64,000 nucleotides of DNA from Bacillus sp. OV166 (GCF_900177675.1 NZ_FXWM01000001.1:3977001-4041000), one strand, 5' to 3'; numbered from the stretch's first letter, positions 8,177-16,947 are shown. Notes: generated by a model from the letters alone, not told the origin. Numbers and translations: made by a program.

Positions 8177-8602
8177 TTATTTGTTTAAAATAGGACTGTT
8201 TGTGATTGATTTTCCAAGAACATTTTCTAAATCCTTTTCTAATTTTGTATCTGACCCAATATAGCTAACAATGATTTCCCCTTTCTGGTAAAAATGAGGA
8301 ATATCTATCGGTTCCACTATTACACGTCCGATTCTTGTGCCATCTTCAGATATTGTTTTTGATTCCTTTTTAGCTTCTTTTTCATTTGGAAATTCATAAA
8401 TAGCTAATGGTTTACCATCAACTTTGTAGTAAGTGGCATTAACCGAAAAAAGACGTGGACCAGAACTATTTCCAACTCCCATTTCAATAACTGTATGGTC
8501 TTCCTCTTGTAGCTTCTGTATCAAATTTTCAGATTGGCTAGTAGTACCTGTACATCCTGATAAAAATAAGACGATTAAAATAAAAAAAGTGAATTTTTTC
8601 AT
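8177..8602 (-). CDS. Lipoprotein
   Basis: 141 residues. Signal peptide with lipobox LSGC (Cys17) predicts diacylglyceryl attachment outside the membrane. The mature part alternates charged segments; KPLAIYEFPNEKEAKKESKT looks like the strand-helix fold of small Bacillus lipoproteins. The stop is one base from R11. Function unknown. Confidence 0.7.
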   Translation of the reverse strand: MKKFTFFILIVLFLSGCTGTTSQSENLIQKLQEEDHTVIEMGVGNSSGPRLFSVNATYYKVDGKPLAIYEFPNEKEAKKESKTISEDGTRIGRVIVEPIDIPHFYQKGEIIVSYIGSDTKLEKDLENVLGKSITNSPILNK

Positions 8603-8651
8603 AGTACAACCCTCCCATATTATAAATAGTTTTCTCTAGGAGGATTATGAC

Positions 8652-8742
8652 ATTTTTAACTAAACTGCCAGTTAGTGGAACAAGAAAAAGGGTTGCCGCA
8701 GCAATCATTTCTTCAACTCTTGCACCCGTTACTTTAATAAGC
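8652..8742 (-). repeat. Array repeat R12, complete
   Basis: TTAACTAAACTGCCAGTTAG, centre GGGTTGCCGCAGCAATC, right module CTTGCACCCGTTACTTTAA. Confidence 0.8.
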
Positions 8743-8774
8743 ACACGAAGGGCTAAACCTAACAAGTGGTTCAT

Positions 8775-8960
8775 TTATTTGTTAAATTTCTTAATTTCCT
8801 CAGTTAATATGTTCAATTTTTCTTCAATCCTGTTAAGTTGATTGCTTCGTTTCTTATTAGAACGGAAAAATGAAACGACTATGATAATGGCTAATGCTAA
8901 AAAACCCAAATTTATTAGCTGAAATATAACGTCTCCTACATTTATTGATGAACTATTCAT
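8775..8960 (-). CDS. Small single-helix protein, DUF4083-like
   Basis: 61 residues from ATG 8960 with GGAGGG nine bases upstream. One membrane helix (about 9-33) is followed by a basic stretch and a short coiled coil (NRIEEKLNILTEEIKKFN). Length, VGDVIFQLI and FFRSNKKRSNQLNRIE resemble DUF4083 proteins of Bacilli; function unknown. Confidence 0.6.
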   Translation of the reverse strand: MNSSSINVGDVIFQLINLGFLALAIIIVVSFFRSNKKRSNQLNRIEEKLNILTEEIKKFNK

Positions 8961-9012
8961 TATGTTCGAACCCTCCAAAATAAAAATTGCTTATAACAGT
9001 TTATCACATTTG

Positions 9013-9096
9013 TTGTTCAACTAACCTGCCCCGTTAGTTGAATATACAAAAAAAGCCGCTATTTGGCAGCTGAACTTCAATTAGCACCTTTGTGAT
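9013..9096 (-). repeat. Array repeat R13
   Basis: The left module is a perfect hairpin: TTCAACTAAC / GTTAGTTGAA around CTGCCCC. Centre AGCCGCTATTTGGCAGCT; right module decayed to CTTCAATTAGCACCTTTG. Confidence 0.75.
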
Positions 9097-9290
9097 AAGT
9101 CTAATAATCTATTAACAATATAATGTAAAAAAAATTATATATAGTCCATAATGTTACTGTATCAATTAGAAGGAAAAGAAATTGACAGCACTAAATTTAT
9201 GTGGGATATTCAATTCACAGAAGATTAAGGATTGCTGAGTAAATAGATTAGAGAGCAATCACCAAACAAAAAGGCAAGGGAGAAATTACA

Positions 9291-9545
9291 ATGTATCCTA
9301 TTTCTATAGAGAAATTTGCTGAGAGATTTGTAAGAGAGAATAAGGGTGAGAATAAACAAAAAGTCATTAATAATTTAAAAAGTGCGTTAAATCGGAAAGA
9401 AAATGGAGCCACTTGTATCGTGTGTAGTCAACCAATTTGGGTGATTGGTTCCGCTATTACTGGAACTGATATGTGTTTTTCCTGCACAACAGGTGAATCA
9501 GATTCTTCCGATGATTATGAGATTGATAAAGTTTGTAATATATAA
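9291..9545 (+). CDS. Small zinc-ribbon protein (plus strand)
   Basis: 84 residues, ATG 9291 after AAGGGAG. Two Cys pairs, CIVC and CFSC, 18 residues apart suggest one bound zinc; the N-terminus is helical and basic, the C-terminus acidic. Known families with this layout bind nucleic acid or protein; nothing more specific is visible. Confidence 0.6.
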   Translation: MYPISIEKFAERFVRENKGENKQKVINNLKSALNRKENGATCIVCSQPIWVIGSAITGTDMCFSCTTGESDSSDDYEIDKVCNI

Positions 9546-9731
9546 ATAGTACACAATAAAACCAAAAAATAAATTAGTTAAAACTAAAATCGCAGCGAAA
9601 AGCAGCGTTTTTTTGTAGTGAATTTATGGTGAAAAATTAGATGTGAAATATCTTGTGAAGCCAATTCCCCTCACTTCTTTAATTTCTTCTAATTATTTCC
9701 ATACACCCTAAAGTTCTATACTCTACTCTTT
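9546..9731. other. Non-coding stretch before R14
   Basis: No gene seen. With R14 and the terminator at 9841 it fills 350 bp between two genes pointing towards each other. Confidence 0.4.
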
Positions 9732-9826
9732 TTCCTTCTTTCACTAACCTGCCCCGTTAGTGAAAAAACGACTGCTCATATTGAACAATCGCACCCAATA
9801 GTTTAAGTACAATTCTTCACAAACTT
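9732..9826 (-). repeat. Array repeat R14, tailed type
   Basis: TTCACTAACCTGCCCCGTT and AGTGAA form a perfect left hairpin in which both arms lack one base relative to R13. Right module GCACCCAATAGTTTAAGTAC with the tail ATTCTTCACAAACT. Confidence 0.75.
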
Positions 9827-9840
9827 TAGATGTTTTCCAA

Positions 9841-9876
9841 ATGAAGGACGTTAACAATAATGTTAAGGTCCTTCAT
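9841..9876 (-). terminator. Terminator of the sigma/anti-sigma operon
   Basis: ATGAAGGAC and GTCCTTCAT pair, extended inward by GTTAAC/GTTAAG. It lies 20 bases past the stop of the DUF4871 gene. Confidence 0.65.
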
Positions 9877-9895
9877 TGCCTATTTAATTTATAAT

Positions 9896-10921
9896 CTATC
9901 GATGTATGTTATAGACTAATACATCGAATAACTTCCCATCAACATAAAGTAATATCGCCCATTCTCCTGCCGTTGGAATGTTCACGCTTGAAGGTGTGTG
10001 TGCATCTGCTCCATTATTTTCACCTCCAAGACCTATAGACCAACCTGTTGTTAGGATTTGATGGACAGTTCCCGTTTCTTTATGAAAACCAACTACCGTT
10101 AGTTCGGTTTCTTTTGGATTTTCAATCCCCCAAAGATGCCACATCCACTTTTGGTTGATGTTTATGCTTGGCATATCAGCACCAATAACACCGGATTTAT
10201 TTTTATTACCCAGTATATTGTTGTCTATATATAAGGCTTTACGGTTCCAGTCAATCTTTTCAAAGTCAGCTGTTTGAACAAAATTAGGAATATTTGGTGG
10301 TAAAAAAGTTTCTTCCCCAACTGACAATACTACATCTCCATAGAATTTATTATTTAAGTAGACCTTATATTTCCAAAGTCCATCTTTTGGAACTATTAAC
10401 GTTGTATTAAACCTATCTAAACTTGCATATCCAGCGGAAGGTTCAGTAATCTTTTTTGAAGGTAATACATTTATACGTTCACCTGTCTCTTTATGGATAG
10501 CGTAAATTTCTATTTCTTTTCCCTTATAAGCATCAAAAGGTTCCCTGAAACTAAATACATAACCAAAAGGTTTACCGGCAGAAAGATAAGAATCCGGGAA
10601 GACCCTAAACAGTAGCTTACCATTTCTTGAGTAATCGTTTCTAATCTTCCATTCGCTTTCTAAAGTCTGGTTGGCTCCTTGCTTTACACCGTCGTCTTTT
10701 GAAGATAAGTATGCTATTAACTCTGTATAAAAGAGTAGGACAAATAAAGAGGCTGCCAGAGTGGAGATTAAATAAATATATAACTTTGGCTTTCTAGGCA
10801 CATTTATTTTTTCTTGATGGAGCGAGGCCCTTATTTTTTCTTTCTGTACTTCTGTAAAGCGTACCCCTTTGTGAGTGGAAGAATTCATTGCTTTCCGTAA
10901 GTTTCTAAGTTCTTTCTCCAC
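9896..10921 (-). CDS. Membrane-anchored DUF4871 protein, probable anti-sigma factor
   Basis: 341 residues from GTG 10921. Residues 1-45 are cytoplasmic, one membrane helix near 48-68, then a large extracellular beta domain. The C-terminal WMWHLWGI and GWSIGLGGENNGADAHTPSS are typical of DUF4871. It starts two bases before the sigma-factor stop and shares its transcript. Known: ECF sigma factors are commonly held by a membrane protein encoded just downstream. The conserved ZAS zinc motif is absent, so the anti-sigma role is inferred from position and topology. Confidence 0.7.
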   Translation of the reverse strand: MEKELRNLRKAMNSSTHKGVRFTEVQKEKIRASLHQEKINVPRKPKLYIYLISTLAASLFVLLFYTELIAYLSSKDDGVKQGANQTLESEWKIRNDYSRNGKLLFRVFPDSYLSAGKPFGYVFSFREPFDAYKGKEIEIYAIHKETGERINVLPSKKITEPSAGYASLDRFNTTLIVPKDGLWKYKVYLNNKFYGDVVLSVGEETFLPPNIPNFVQTADFEKIDWNRKALYIDNNILGNKNKSGVIGADMPSININQKWMWHLWGIENPKETELTVVGFHKETGTVHQILTTGWSIGLGGENNGADAHTPSSVNIPTAGEWAILLYVDGKLFDVLVYNIHR

Positions 10922-10922
10922 T

Positions 10923-11465
10923 TTATCGCCACCTTTCCAGTAATGCTTTTAATTTCATCCTTGCCCTATTCAGTCTAGTTTTTATCGTATTTCTATTTAT
11001 TTTCAAGATCTCACTAATTTCTTCAATTGATAATTCTTCATAATAATATAGCGTAATAACCTCACGATATTTAATTGGTAGTTCTAACACACAAGTAGAT
11101 AAAAATTCTTCTTCCCCACTCTTCATTATGGCCATCTCTGGTGATAATTCTGACGATTTTATAAGTGTAAGTAAGTTAGAGTTCGTAACAACCCTTTTAA
11201 AAATTGAACTCTTTAATAAATCTTTACACTTGTTTATCGTGATCCTAAATATCCAAGCTTTAAAAGATACAATTTTATCAATGTTTTCATATTCTTTATA
11301 ACAAGTAATGAATACATCCTGTACGATATCCTCTGCAAGATTCCAATCCTTTGTATAGTTATAGGAAAGCTTAGTTAACCTGTCACCATATTCATCCATT
11401 ATCTTTTCAAACCACATATCTTTATTTTCTGGATATAAATTTACCTTTCCAATCACTTTTCTCAA
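10923..11465 (-). CDS. ECF-type RNA polymerase sigma factor
   Basis: 180 residues from TTG 11465 (GGGGTGG upstream); upstream codons in frame have no better start. Region 2: KLSYNYTKDWNLAEDIVQDV and FKAWIFRITINKCKDLL. Region 4: LPIKYREVITLYYYEELSIE then EISEILKINRNTIKTRLNRA. Directs polymerase to an unidentified regulon. It is the first of three sigma/anti-sigma pairs in the array and forms an operon with the gene at 9896. Confidence 0.9.
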   Translation of the reverse strand: MRKVIGKVNLYPENKDMWFEKIMDEYGDRLTKLSYNYTKDWNLAEDIVQDVFITCYKEYENIDKIVSFKAWIFRITINKCKDLLKSSIFKRVVTNSNLLTLIKSSELSPEMAIMKSGEEEFLSTCVLELPIKYREVITLYYYEELSIEEISEILKINRNTIKTRLNRARMKLKALLERWR

Positions 11466-11540
11466 CCTTATACCACCCCATTTCTCACTTACTGCTAAGA
11501 CGACTGAGTTAAGCTTTGGTTTCATTTTTTATTTCAATAA

Positions 11541-11571
11541 TAAAAAAAAGCTACCCAGCAGAGTAGCCTTA
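11541..11571 (-). terminator. Terminator between R15 and the sigma operon
   Basis: GGCTAC and GTAGCTTTTTTTT on the minus strand pair around TCTGCTGG. It insulates the sigma operon from the Nudix cassette upstream; the sigma operon at 36.5 kb has a terminator in the same place. Confidence 0.65.
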
Positions 11572-11602
11572 ACATTAAAATGTATAAAATATATCCCTTT
11601 GA

Positions 11603-11692
11603 CCTTCTTAACCTGCCCTTTTAGTTCAATAAGAAAAGGCTTCCGTAATTTGCAGCCAAATGTTAAAGGAAAGCACACGTTAGTTGAAGAAC
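11603..11692 (-). repeat. Array repeat R15, complete
   Basis: CTTAACCTGCCCTTTTAG, weak centre GGCTTCCGTAATTTGCAGCC, right module AAAGCACACGTTAGTTGAAG. Confidence 0.75.
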
Positions 11693-11697
11693 AACTT

Positions 11698-12156
11698 TTA
11701 TCTTAAAATCCGCCGGTCCCTATTAGCTAATAAATCTTCAAAAATCTGATGGTCAGGAAATAAATTTTCAGGTAATTTGTCAAGGGGAAAAAGCCATTTA
11801 TTAATGACTCTATATTACGGTCAATTAATTCTCCATCAAATTCGTTACAAGTAAATAACAGTTGCACCATCGAAGCTTGGTCCCCATTAGAAAACGTTTT
11901 GTCAAACTCTGGTCCTGAATAAATTCCGAATAAATCAAGTTTCCCTAAACGTAGTCCCGTTTCCTCAAGAACTTGCTGTATCCTGAATTGTTTCACCTAA
12001 TTCCATAAAACCACCTGGAAGACCCAACATCTCGTTATCAGATCGCTGCTGCAATAACAACCGATTTTCTTTATCAAATACAAAAGCCCCAGCAACAACC
12101 ATAATTACTTTTTCTTTACCAACCAAAGACCTTAAATTCTTTATATAGTCCATCAT
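11698..12156 (-). pseudogene. Nudix hydrolase, broken by two frameshifts
   Basis: ATG 12156 (AAAGGAG upstream) opens a frame encoding VAGAFVFDKENRLLLQQRSD and GLPGGFMELGETIQDTA, then stops. VLEETGLRLGKLDLFGIYSG continues in another frame, and after NIESLI a third frame gives KWLFPLDKLPENLFPDHQIF to a TAA at 11698. The Nudix box should read GGFMELGETIQDTAxREVLE; about five bases are missing, deleting the catalytic RE. Intact relatives hydrolyse nucleoside diphosphates linked to another group. Almost certainly inactive. Confidence 0.85.
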
Positions 12157-12208
12157 TTTCTCCTTTTTCCCATTATTACATTTCTTATTTGTTATTTAAA
12201 ATCATAAT

Positions 12209-12260
12209 CCTTCTTCAAGCTGACAGTGTTGATTTCTTCAAAATGTTAGTTTAAAAATGG
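12209..12260 (-). repeat. Possible remnant of an array repeat (R16)
   Basis: ATCCTTCTTCAAGCTGACAG keeps the left end; ATGTTAGTTTAAAAATG may be the right end. The centre is lost. Confidence 0.4.
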
Positions 12261-12281
12261 TTTTGGTGGATGTAGATGTCT

Positions 12282-12860
12282 TCAATCTACAAGATAAGAT
12301 AAATAAAACTCTTCTTCTAAAATAGAATACATCTTTAAATCCCGATGTTTTCCCTTTACAAACATACCTTTCCTAAGTATCCCTTCAAAAGACATCCCCG
12401 TTTTTTCCATTACTCGTGCTGAACCGATATTTTCTACAAAACACCTTGCTTGAATACGAACTAAGTCCATTTTTTCAAAACCGAATCTAATTACTTCTTT
12501 TGCAACTTCAGTAGTTAAACCATTTCCCCAATAGTCTTGAGAAATAACATAGCCAATTTCAGCAATTTTTTGATTTGGTTGCCACCAGACAAAGTCGATA
12601 GTCCCGATGAATTTTCCAGTTTCTTTGTGTTCGATTCCCCAAGGAGCCACTTGACTGCTTTCATATTTGTTCATTACAAAACCAATAAACTCTTTTGTTT
12701 CGGATAATGTCTGGTGGGTATTCCAAGTTACATACTTAGATACTTCTTCATTTGAACCATATGAAAATATATCTTCAGCATCATCTAAAGTAACTTTTCT
12801 TAGAATAAGACGTTCAGTTTCTAATATAGGTAAATCACCATATATTTTTTCAATCTCCAT
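12282..12860 (-). CDS. GNAT acetyltransferase, RimJ/RimL-like
   Basis: 192 residues from ATG 12860, six bases after GGAGAGG. LETERLILRKVTLDDAEDIF begins the domain; EIGYVISQDYWGNGLTTEVA contains the acetyl-CoA loop (Q/RxxGxG/A type); RCFVENIGSARVMEKTGMSF is the C-terminal element. This group acetylates protein N-termini or small amines with acetyl-CoA; the substrate here is unknown. Confidence 0.85.
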   Translation of the reverse strand: MEIEKIYGDLPILETERLILRKVTLDDAEDIFSYGSNEEVSKYVTWNTHQTLSETKEFIGFVMNKYESSQVAPWGIEHKETGKFIGTIDFVWWQPNQKIAEIGYVISQDYWGNGLTTEVAKEVIRFGFEKMDLVRIQARCFVENIGSARVMEKTGMSFEGILRKGMFVKGKHRDLKMYSILEEEFYLSYLVD

Positions 12861-12918
12861 AAATAACCTCTCCAATTCCACTTCTTTATGAAAACTACTT
12901 CTATATAAGTTTTTATTT

Positions 12919-13016
12919 CTCCTTCTTGTTGAACTAAATCCGTTTAGTTGAATAACAAAAAAGCCACCAAAAATGGCAGCTTTATCTTGAACTATTGCAC
13001 CCGTTAGTTGAAGAAC
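12919..13016 (-). repeat. Array repeat R17, complete
   Basis: TTGAACTAAATCCGTTTAG and TTGAA, centre AGCCACCAAAAATGGCAGCT, right module ATTGCACCCGTTAGTTGAAG. The downstream gene stop is two bases away. Confidence 0.8.
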
Positions 13017-13017
13017 G

Positions 13018-13500
13018 TTAATTCATTGACCTTGCAATTTCTAACATTTTTTCTTTCGGTAATCTTGAACTATTCATTTCTATATAAGTACCATCTTGCA
13101 CCCAATTAAGTAAGCCACCAGTAATGGTGTCTCCATTTTTATCAACTTCACCATTATCTCCCCATTTTGAAAAATAACCCTTGTTCCCATTAATATCTAC
13201 TTGCTGAGCATAAGGAAAATCGTCATCGGATAAAGGAAATCCCATTCTCTGGTCAAAACCAACCATCATCTTTATATCCTTGCTGTCCATATAGTGTAGC
13301 ATTAACCAAGGGGATGTTTTGGTATCTAATGTCCAATCGTCAGGAATCTTTTTGGGAGTCAAAACGGTAAAATCAACTTTTTTCTTTATTTCTGGAATGG
13401 TAATGCTGTTGTGATTATACTTAATTTCTTTAGCCGTAATTATCATTGGGTTACTAATTAACAGGATTAGGACAATGAAAAAACGAATATGAAATGCCAA
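13018..13500 (-). CDS. Exported protein with DUF4367-like C-terminus, intact copy
   Basis: 160 residues from TTG 13500 (TGAGGTAG upstream). Signal peptide to about residue 23 (ITAKE). The end, GGLLNWVQDGTYIEMNSSRL with PKEKMLEIARSMN, resembles the DUF4367 domain of anti-sigma proteins, but here without sigma partner or membrane anchor. A nearly identical, broken copy is at 31616-32099. Confidence 0.7.
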   Translation of the reverse strand: MAFHIRFFIVLILLISNPMIITAKEIKYNHNSITIPEIKKKVDFTVLTPKKIPDDWTLDTKTSPWLMLHYMDSKDIKMMVGFDQRMGFPLSDDDFPYAQQVDINGNKGYFSKWGDNGEVDKNGDTITGGLLNWVQDGTYIEMNSSRLPKEKMLEIARSMN

Positions 13501-13552
13501 TTTACTACCTCAATTCTAATGTAATTTCTGATAGTAGTATCTCCGAAGTGTC

Positions 13553-13652
13553 TCTTCTTATTAAACTATCCTGCCACGTTAGTACAACAAGAAAAAAGGA
13601 TCGCCGCAGCGGTATCCCCATTTTCAACTCTTGCACCCGTTAGTTTAAGAAG
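13553..13652 (-). repeat. Array repeat R18, complete
   Basis: ATTAAACTATCCTGCCACG, centre GGATCGCCGCAGCGGTATCC, right module CTTGCACCCGTTAGTTTAAG. Confidence 0.8.
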
Positions 13653-13657
13653 CAAAG

Positions 13658-13945
13658 TTACTCTACACCAAAAACGTGAGACATTATAATGCCTGTAACT
13701 AATCCCGCAATAATAAAAGTGGGGATAGAAAGTAAAATCTTATTTCTTAATGAAATGGTATCAAACCGTTTATACAATTTACCCATTAGAATAAAAAAAG
13801 CCACAAAAATAGATAGAGATATTATACTTGCTATTAAATCAACTTTTGTAAAGGGTGGATTGAGGTAACCATCCAAATAATGATTTACAATAACCAATAA
13901 ACTAAATAATATAAATTCATAAAAAAGAAACTTAAAATAAAACAT
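13658..13945 (-). CDS. Three-helix membrane protein
   Basis: 95 residues, ATG 13945 with AGGAGGTG at ideal distance. Helices near 5-22, 36-55 and 68-90. Stop six bases from R18. Family not recognised. Confidence 0.65.
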   Translation of the reverse strand: MFYFKFLFYEFILFSLLVIVNHYLDGYLNPPFTKVDLIASIISLSIFVAFFILMGKLYKRFDTISLRNKILLSIPTFIIAGLVTGIIMSHVFGVE

Positions 13946-13983
13946 TTTAATTACACCTCCTATCTACAATGTGTAACCAATCC

Positions 13984-14095
13984 TTTTTCAATTATCTTGC
14001 CCCGTTAGTGGAACAACAAAAAAAGGCTACCTTTTCAGCCTATTGTTTAACTCAAGCACCCGTTAGTTTAAGAACATTTCTTCACAATCTGTCCT
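13984..14095 (-). repeat. Array repeat R19, tailed type
   Basis: TTCAATTATCTTGCCCCG, centre AGGCTACCTTTTCAGCCT, right module CAAGCACCCGTTAGTTTAAG followed by the tail CATTTCTTCACAATCT. Confidence 0.75.
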
Positions 14096-14110
14096 TCACG
14101 AATGTCACCC

Positions 14111-14584
14111 TCATATATGTTTCAATCTAATACCCATCATTATTAATTCACTTTTTTCTTCATTACTAACCTTTTCCATATAAAGTTCTTCTTCGTGTGC
14201 AGTATTAGATACCCATAATATATTTTCTTCTTTATAAAAAGATAAATCCTCCAACAACCTTGGCTGCTGCCAATCAAACATATTATTAGCATACTCCACT
14301 AAAATGGACTCACACTCCTTATGAGAGTGATAGTAAAACACATAGGCACTACTACCTCTAAGTTGTGTATTCGCCCAACTTTTTTGCTTGCGAACATTTA
14401 TCAGATAGGGTTCTAATTTCTCTAATAACTCATCGATTGTATCACCACAAGGCATATCATTTCTTTGTACAAGGATGAAATAATCACTCTTCTCTATAGC
14501 AAAATGAATAAATTTTTTGTATTGTTCCCCATAAATTTCTTTTATCTGATAATTCCTGTAATTTTCAAATATATTGTTCAACAA
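14111..14584 (-). CDS. Soluble protein of unknown function
   Basis: 157 residues; start is one of two adjacent TTG codons after AAAGGAATGAG. No signal or membrane segment. SDYFILVQRNDMPCGDTIDE and NMFDWQQPRLLEDLSFYKEE look like a family seen in other Bacilli that is sometimes mislabelled as SpoIIIAH; it is not that membrane protein. Function unknown. Confidence 0.6.
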   Translation of the reverse strand: MLNNIFENYRNYQIKEIYGEQYKKFIHFAIEKSDYFILVQRNDMPCGDTIDELLEKLEPYLINVRKQKSWANTQLRGSSAYVFYYHSHKECESILVEYANNMFDWQQPRLLEDLSFYKEENILWVSNTAHEEELYMEKVSNEEKSELIMMGIRLKHI

Positions 14585-14638
14585 AGCTCATTCCTTTTTA
14601 ATATGATACTAATTAAATTCACCACAATTTTATCATTT

Positions 14639-14700
14639 ACCTTCTTGTGCTAAACTGCTTCGTTAGTTCAATAAATAAAGGCTGCCTTAATTGCAGCCAG
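14639..14700 (-). repeat. Array repeat R20, right module lost
   Basis: CTTGTGCTAAACTGCTTCG, then centre AGGCTGCCTTAATTGCAGCC; unrelated sequence follows where the right module should be. Confidence 0.65.
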
Positions 14701-14774
14701 TTCTGGAGGAAAAGCAGCTCAAAATTTCCAACCTAGCCTAATTCGTTTTTTATATAGCGGAAAATCCAAACTCA

Positions 14775-15515
14775 TTAAATTGCCTTACAATCGAAATTAG
14801 TAAACTTTCCATAATCGAGTATCTCTTTTACCTTCTCAGTAACAATGACTATGTTTGGATTATCGTCTACATAAAAGGCATCACTGCCCTCCCAACGGGT
14901 TTTATCCACCTTCGAATTCTTTCCCCTAAGAAATTCTTTCCTTCCACACATTGAACAAGCAGTTATCGTTTCAAGGTTACTACCTTCAAGCCACGCTTTT
15001 CCATTTACAACGATTTCCCACAGTTCAGGTACAGCTTCTGTGGAATTCTTCATTTTACCAGTCCATTTTAGATTTACTTTGATAAAGGTTATTCCTTGTA
15101 GTTTAGCCTCTTCTAAGCTAGCTTTTACTGACTCCTTAACCCATATCAATCCTGGAAAAGGATGCGTAAAATCTTTGACTTTTGTATTCCGAATTAGTCC
15201 TTCTGGTGGACATAAATCAACTCCAGGCTCAAGCATTTTTAATGGAATGTTCGTTGCTAATGCTATCTCTTTACAAAGACTTTGGAATTGGTCCAATGGA
15301 ACTCCAAAGTCTGGGAGATTGTGACTTTGAAGAATATTTGATACTTGTTTGGACACAGTTTCGTTTATTCTAACTCTTGAACTACTTGCCCATAAATCAT
15401 TACATTTTGGGCAGTATATTCCAGGTAAAAATACAGGATTTATATACTCAACTGGATTAGCTCTAGACATTGCTACGTCACTTGAATAAACAGGTGAACC
15501 TAAATTATAAAACAC
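14775..15515 (-). CDS. Double-CXXCG motif protein, SitI6-like immunity type
   Basis: 246 residues from GTG 15515 (GGAG nine bases upstream); TTG 15530 is the alternative. CPKC (near 36) and CSMCG (near 190) frame a middle region with PPEGLIRNTKVKDFTHPF. Two distant CxxC pairs in a protein of this size are the mark of the double-CXXCG family, whose Myxococcus members protect cells from polymorphic toxins. Immunity here is inferred; no toxin gene is adjacent. Confidence 0.55.
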   Translation of the reverse strand: MFYNLGSPVYSSDVAMSRANPVEYINPVFLPGIYCPKCNDLWASSSRVRINETVSKQVSNILQSHNLPDFGVPLDQFQSLCKEIALATNIPLKMLEPGVDLCPPEGLIRNTKVKDFTHPFPGLIWVKESVKASLEEAKLQGITFIKVNLKWTGKMKNSTEAVPELWEIVVNGKAWLEGSNLETITACSMCGRKEFLRGKNSKVDKTRWEGSDAFYVDDNPNIVIVTEKVKEILDYGKFTNFDCKAI

Positions 15516-15536
15516 TTCATTTATCTCCAATCATCT

Positions 15537-15600
15537 GTTATTAACCTAACCCGTTTTTGTAGGGGTAGCCTAATATGAACGTTAATTTAATTGAAATTAT
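15537..15600 (-). repeat. Remnant of an array repeat (R21)
   Basis: TTATTAACCTAACCCGTTT resembles the left module, GGGGTAGCC the centre and CGTTAATTTAATTGAA the right end; all are decayed. Confidence 0.4.
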
Positions 15601-16009
15601 CTAAATAAAAATGAAACCAGTTTAACCCAACGATAGATGAAGTTGAAACATAACCCGAAAATTCTACTTGTTCATTCTCATATAATAAAGGACCAACAAC
15701 TTCTATATCGTGTCCTAATTGATTAACCAAAACAAGAACTTCGAATATTGCTTTTTCTGGTTCACACACCTGAAATGAAGATTCACAATAAACTTCAAAG
15801 AGCGAATTGTCTTTCCAATATTGTTCTAATAAACTAATTTTTAATTTGCCGGTAACATTTTCAATTCTCTTTATAACATTTTGAGCTTTTTCTTCAGTTT
15901 TTGCATTTATGTAAAACCGCCAACCAATGGTCTCAAACATCGTTATGCCTTCAGCCTCCTTCAATAAATTAAAGAATTCGCTGTTTTTTGTTACTTCTCC
16001 TTCTTGCAC
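15587..16009 (-). CDS. Hypothetical soluble protein, start uncertain
   Basis: Up to 140 residues. GTG 16009 lies inside R22; AAGGAG used as a ribosome site would come from the repeat itself (AAGAAGGAGAAG). No other good start precedes ATG for MFETIGWRFYIN (residue 24). No signal or membrane segment; KTEEKAQNVIKRIENVTGKL is helical. The stop lies in remnant R21. Confidence 0.5.
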   Translation of the reverse strand: MQEGEVTKNSEFFNLLKEAEGITMFETIGWRFYINAKTEEKAQNVIKRIENVTGKLKISLLEQYWKDNSLFEVYCESSFQVCEPEKAIFEVLVLVNQLGHDIEVVGPLLYENEQVEFSGYVSTSSIVGLNWFHFYLDNFN

Positions 16010-16094
16010 TAACCTGCCCGGTTAGTTCAACAAGAAAAAGATGCTTTAATGACAGCTCTGATCTTAAACTCAAGCACCCGTTAGCTGAAGAAGA
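15998..16094 (-). repeat. Array repeat R22, complete
   Basis: CTTGCACTAACCTGCCCGG, centre GATGCTTTAATGACAGCTC with weak pairing, right module CAAGCACCCGTTAGCTGAAG. Confidence 0.8.
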
Positions 16095-16095
16095 A

Positions 16096-16545
16096 TTACC
16101 TTTTTATTTCAGTAACTATTGGTTTATCAAAAGAAATAACATCAATGATATGGTCTAAACAGGCTATCTCGTAATGAACAGGTTGTTCTTCTGGAAATAC
16201 ATCGTTAACGATTGTACCTTTGTTAATGAAGTCTAAATATCTTGATTTTTTAAATATTCGAAATGATTTTCCTTCAAAGATTTCATATTCATCTAAAACA
16301 GTAAATGACTCATTAATAATTGAATATGATACATATGAATCAAAATCTAACTGTATTATTGGTAATTGTGCATCAACCTCTATTGGATATGTGTCATTTA
16401 TAATATGTTTACCTATTTCAATGTCTTCACTTTGCTGATTAACTTTGCATCTATTAATAAAAATTCTTAAAGAATTGGTTTCAGGTTCTTCTAAGTTATG
16501 AAGATAGATATAACCTTTCTCATTCATTAAATCCCTATATTCCAC
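16096..16545 (-). CDS. Hypothetical soluble protein
   Basis: 149 residues from GTG 16545 with AAGAGGT upstream. Acidic, beta-rich by pattern, no signal. The stop is two bases from R22. Family not recognised. Confidence 0.6.
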   Translation of the reverse strand: MEYRDLMNEKGYIYLHNLEEPETNSLRIFINRCKVNQQSEDIEIGKHIINDTYPIEVDAQLPIIQLDFDSYVSYSIINESFTVLDEYEIFEGKSFRIFKKSRYLDFINKGTIVNDVFPEEQPVHYEIACLDHIIDVISFDKPIVTEIKR

Positions 16546-16602
16546 AACAAATTACCTCTTATTATCCTGGATTTTTATTTTCAATTCGGTAAATAAATTT
16601 AA

Positions 16603-16640
16603 TTTCCTTCTTCAACTATCCTGCCCGTTAGTTGTATATG
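16603..16640 (-). repeat. Array repeat R23, left module only
   Basis: CTTCTTCAACTATCCTGCCC and GTTAGTTG are intact; centre and right module are replaced by AT-rich sequence running into the next gene. Confidence 0.6.
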
Positions 16641-16671
16641 AGGAATCAATTTCAGTAACTAATGAAAAGAG

Positions 16672-16947
16672 TTATTTGTCCTTATTTTTCAAACCTTTAA
16701 TTGAAAGATAAATTGAATATAATAATAAAAATCCTCCAAATATCCATAAACCATATTTTTCCGATTGTTTATTACTAACGTGTTTATTCAATATTTCATT
16801 CAAAGATATAATGATTATATCTACTACAAAAATAAACAAAAACATTTTTATAAAACTTTTAGTTGAAAATTTCTTATTACGAAAACCATCTATAACCCCT
16901 GCTATGACCCCTGCAATAATGGGGTATATTATTAAACCAGTTATCAA
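16672..16947 (-). CDS. Three-helix membrane protein
   Basis: 91 residues from TTG 16947 after AAAGGCTGAG. Helices near 2-20, 33-52 and 68-85, with the basic loop RNKKFSTKSFIK. Family not recognised. Confidence 0.6.
   Translation of the reverse strand: MITGLIIYPIIAGVIAGVIDGFRNKKFSTKSFIKMFLFIFVVDIIIISLNEILNKHVSNKQSEKYGLWIFGGFLLLYSIYLSIKGLKNKDK

Noticed and set aside
9151..9225. 25-codon plus-strand frame MLLYQLEGKEIDSTKF...
   Set aside because: Too short and without a ribosome site; it could be a fragment of a lost gene, but nothing supports a function.
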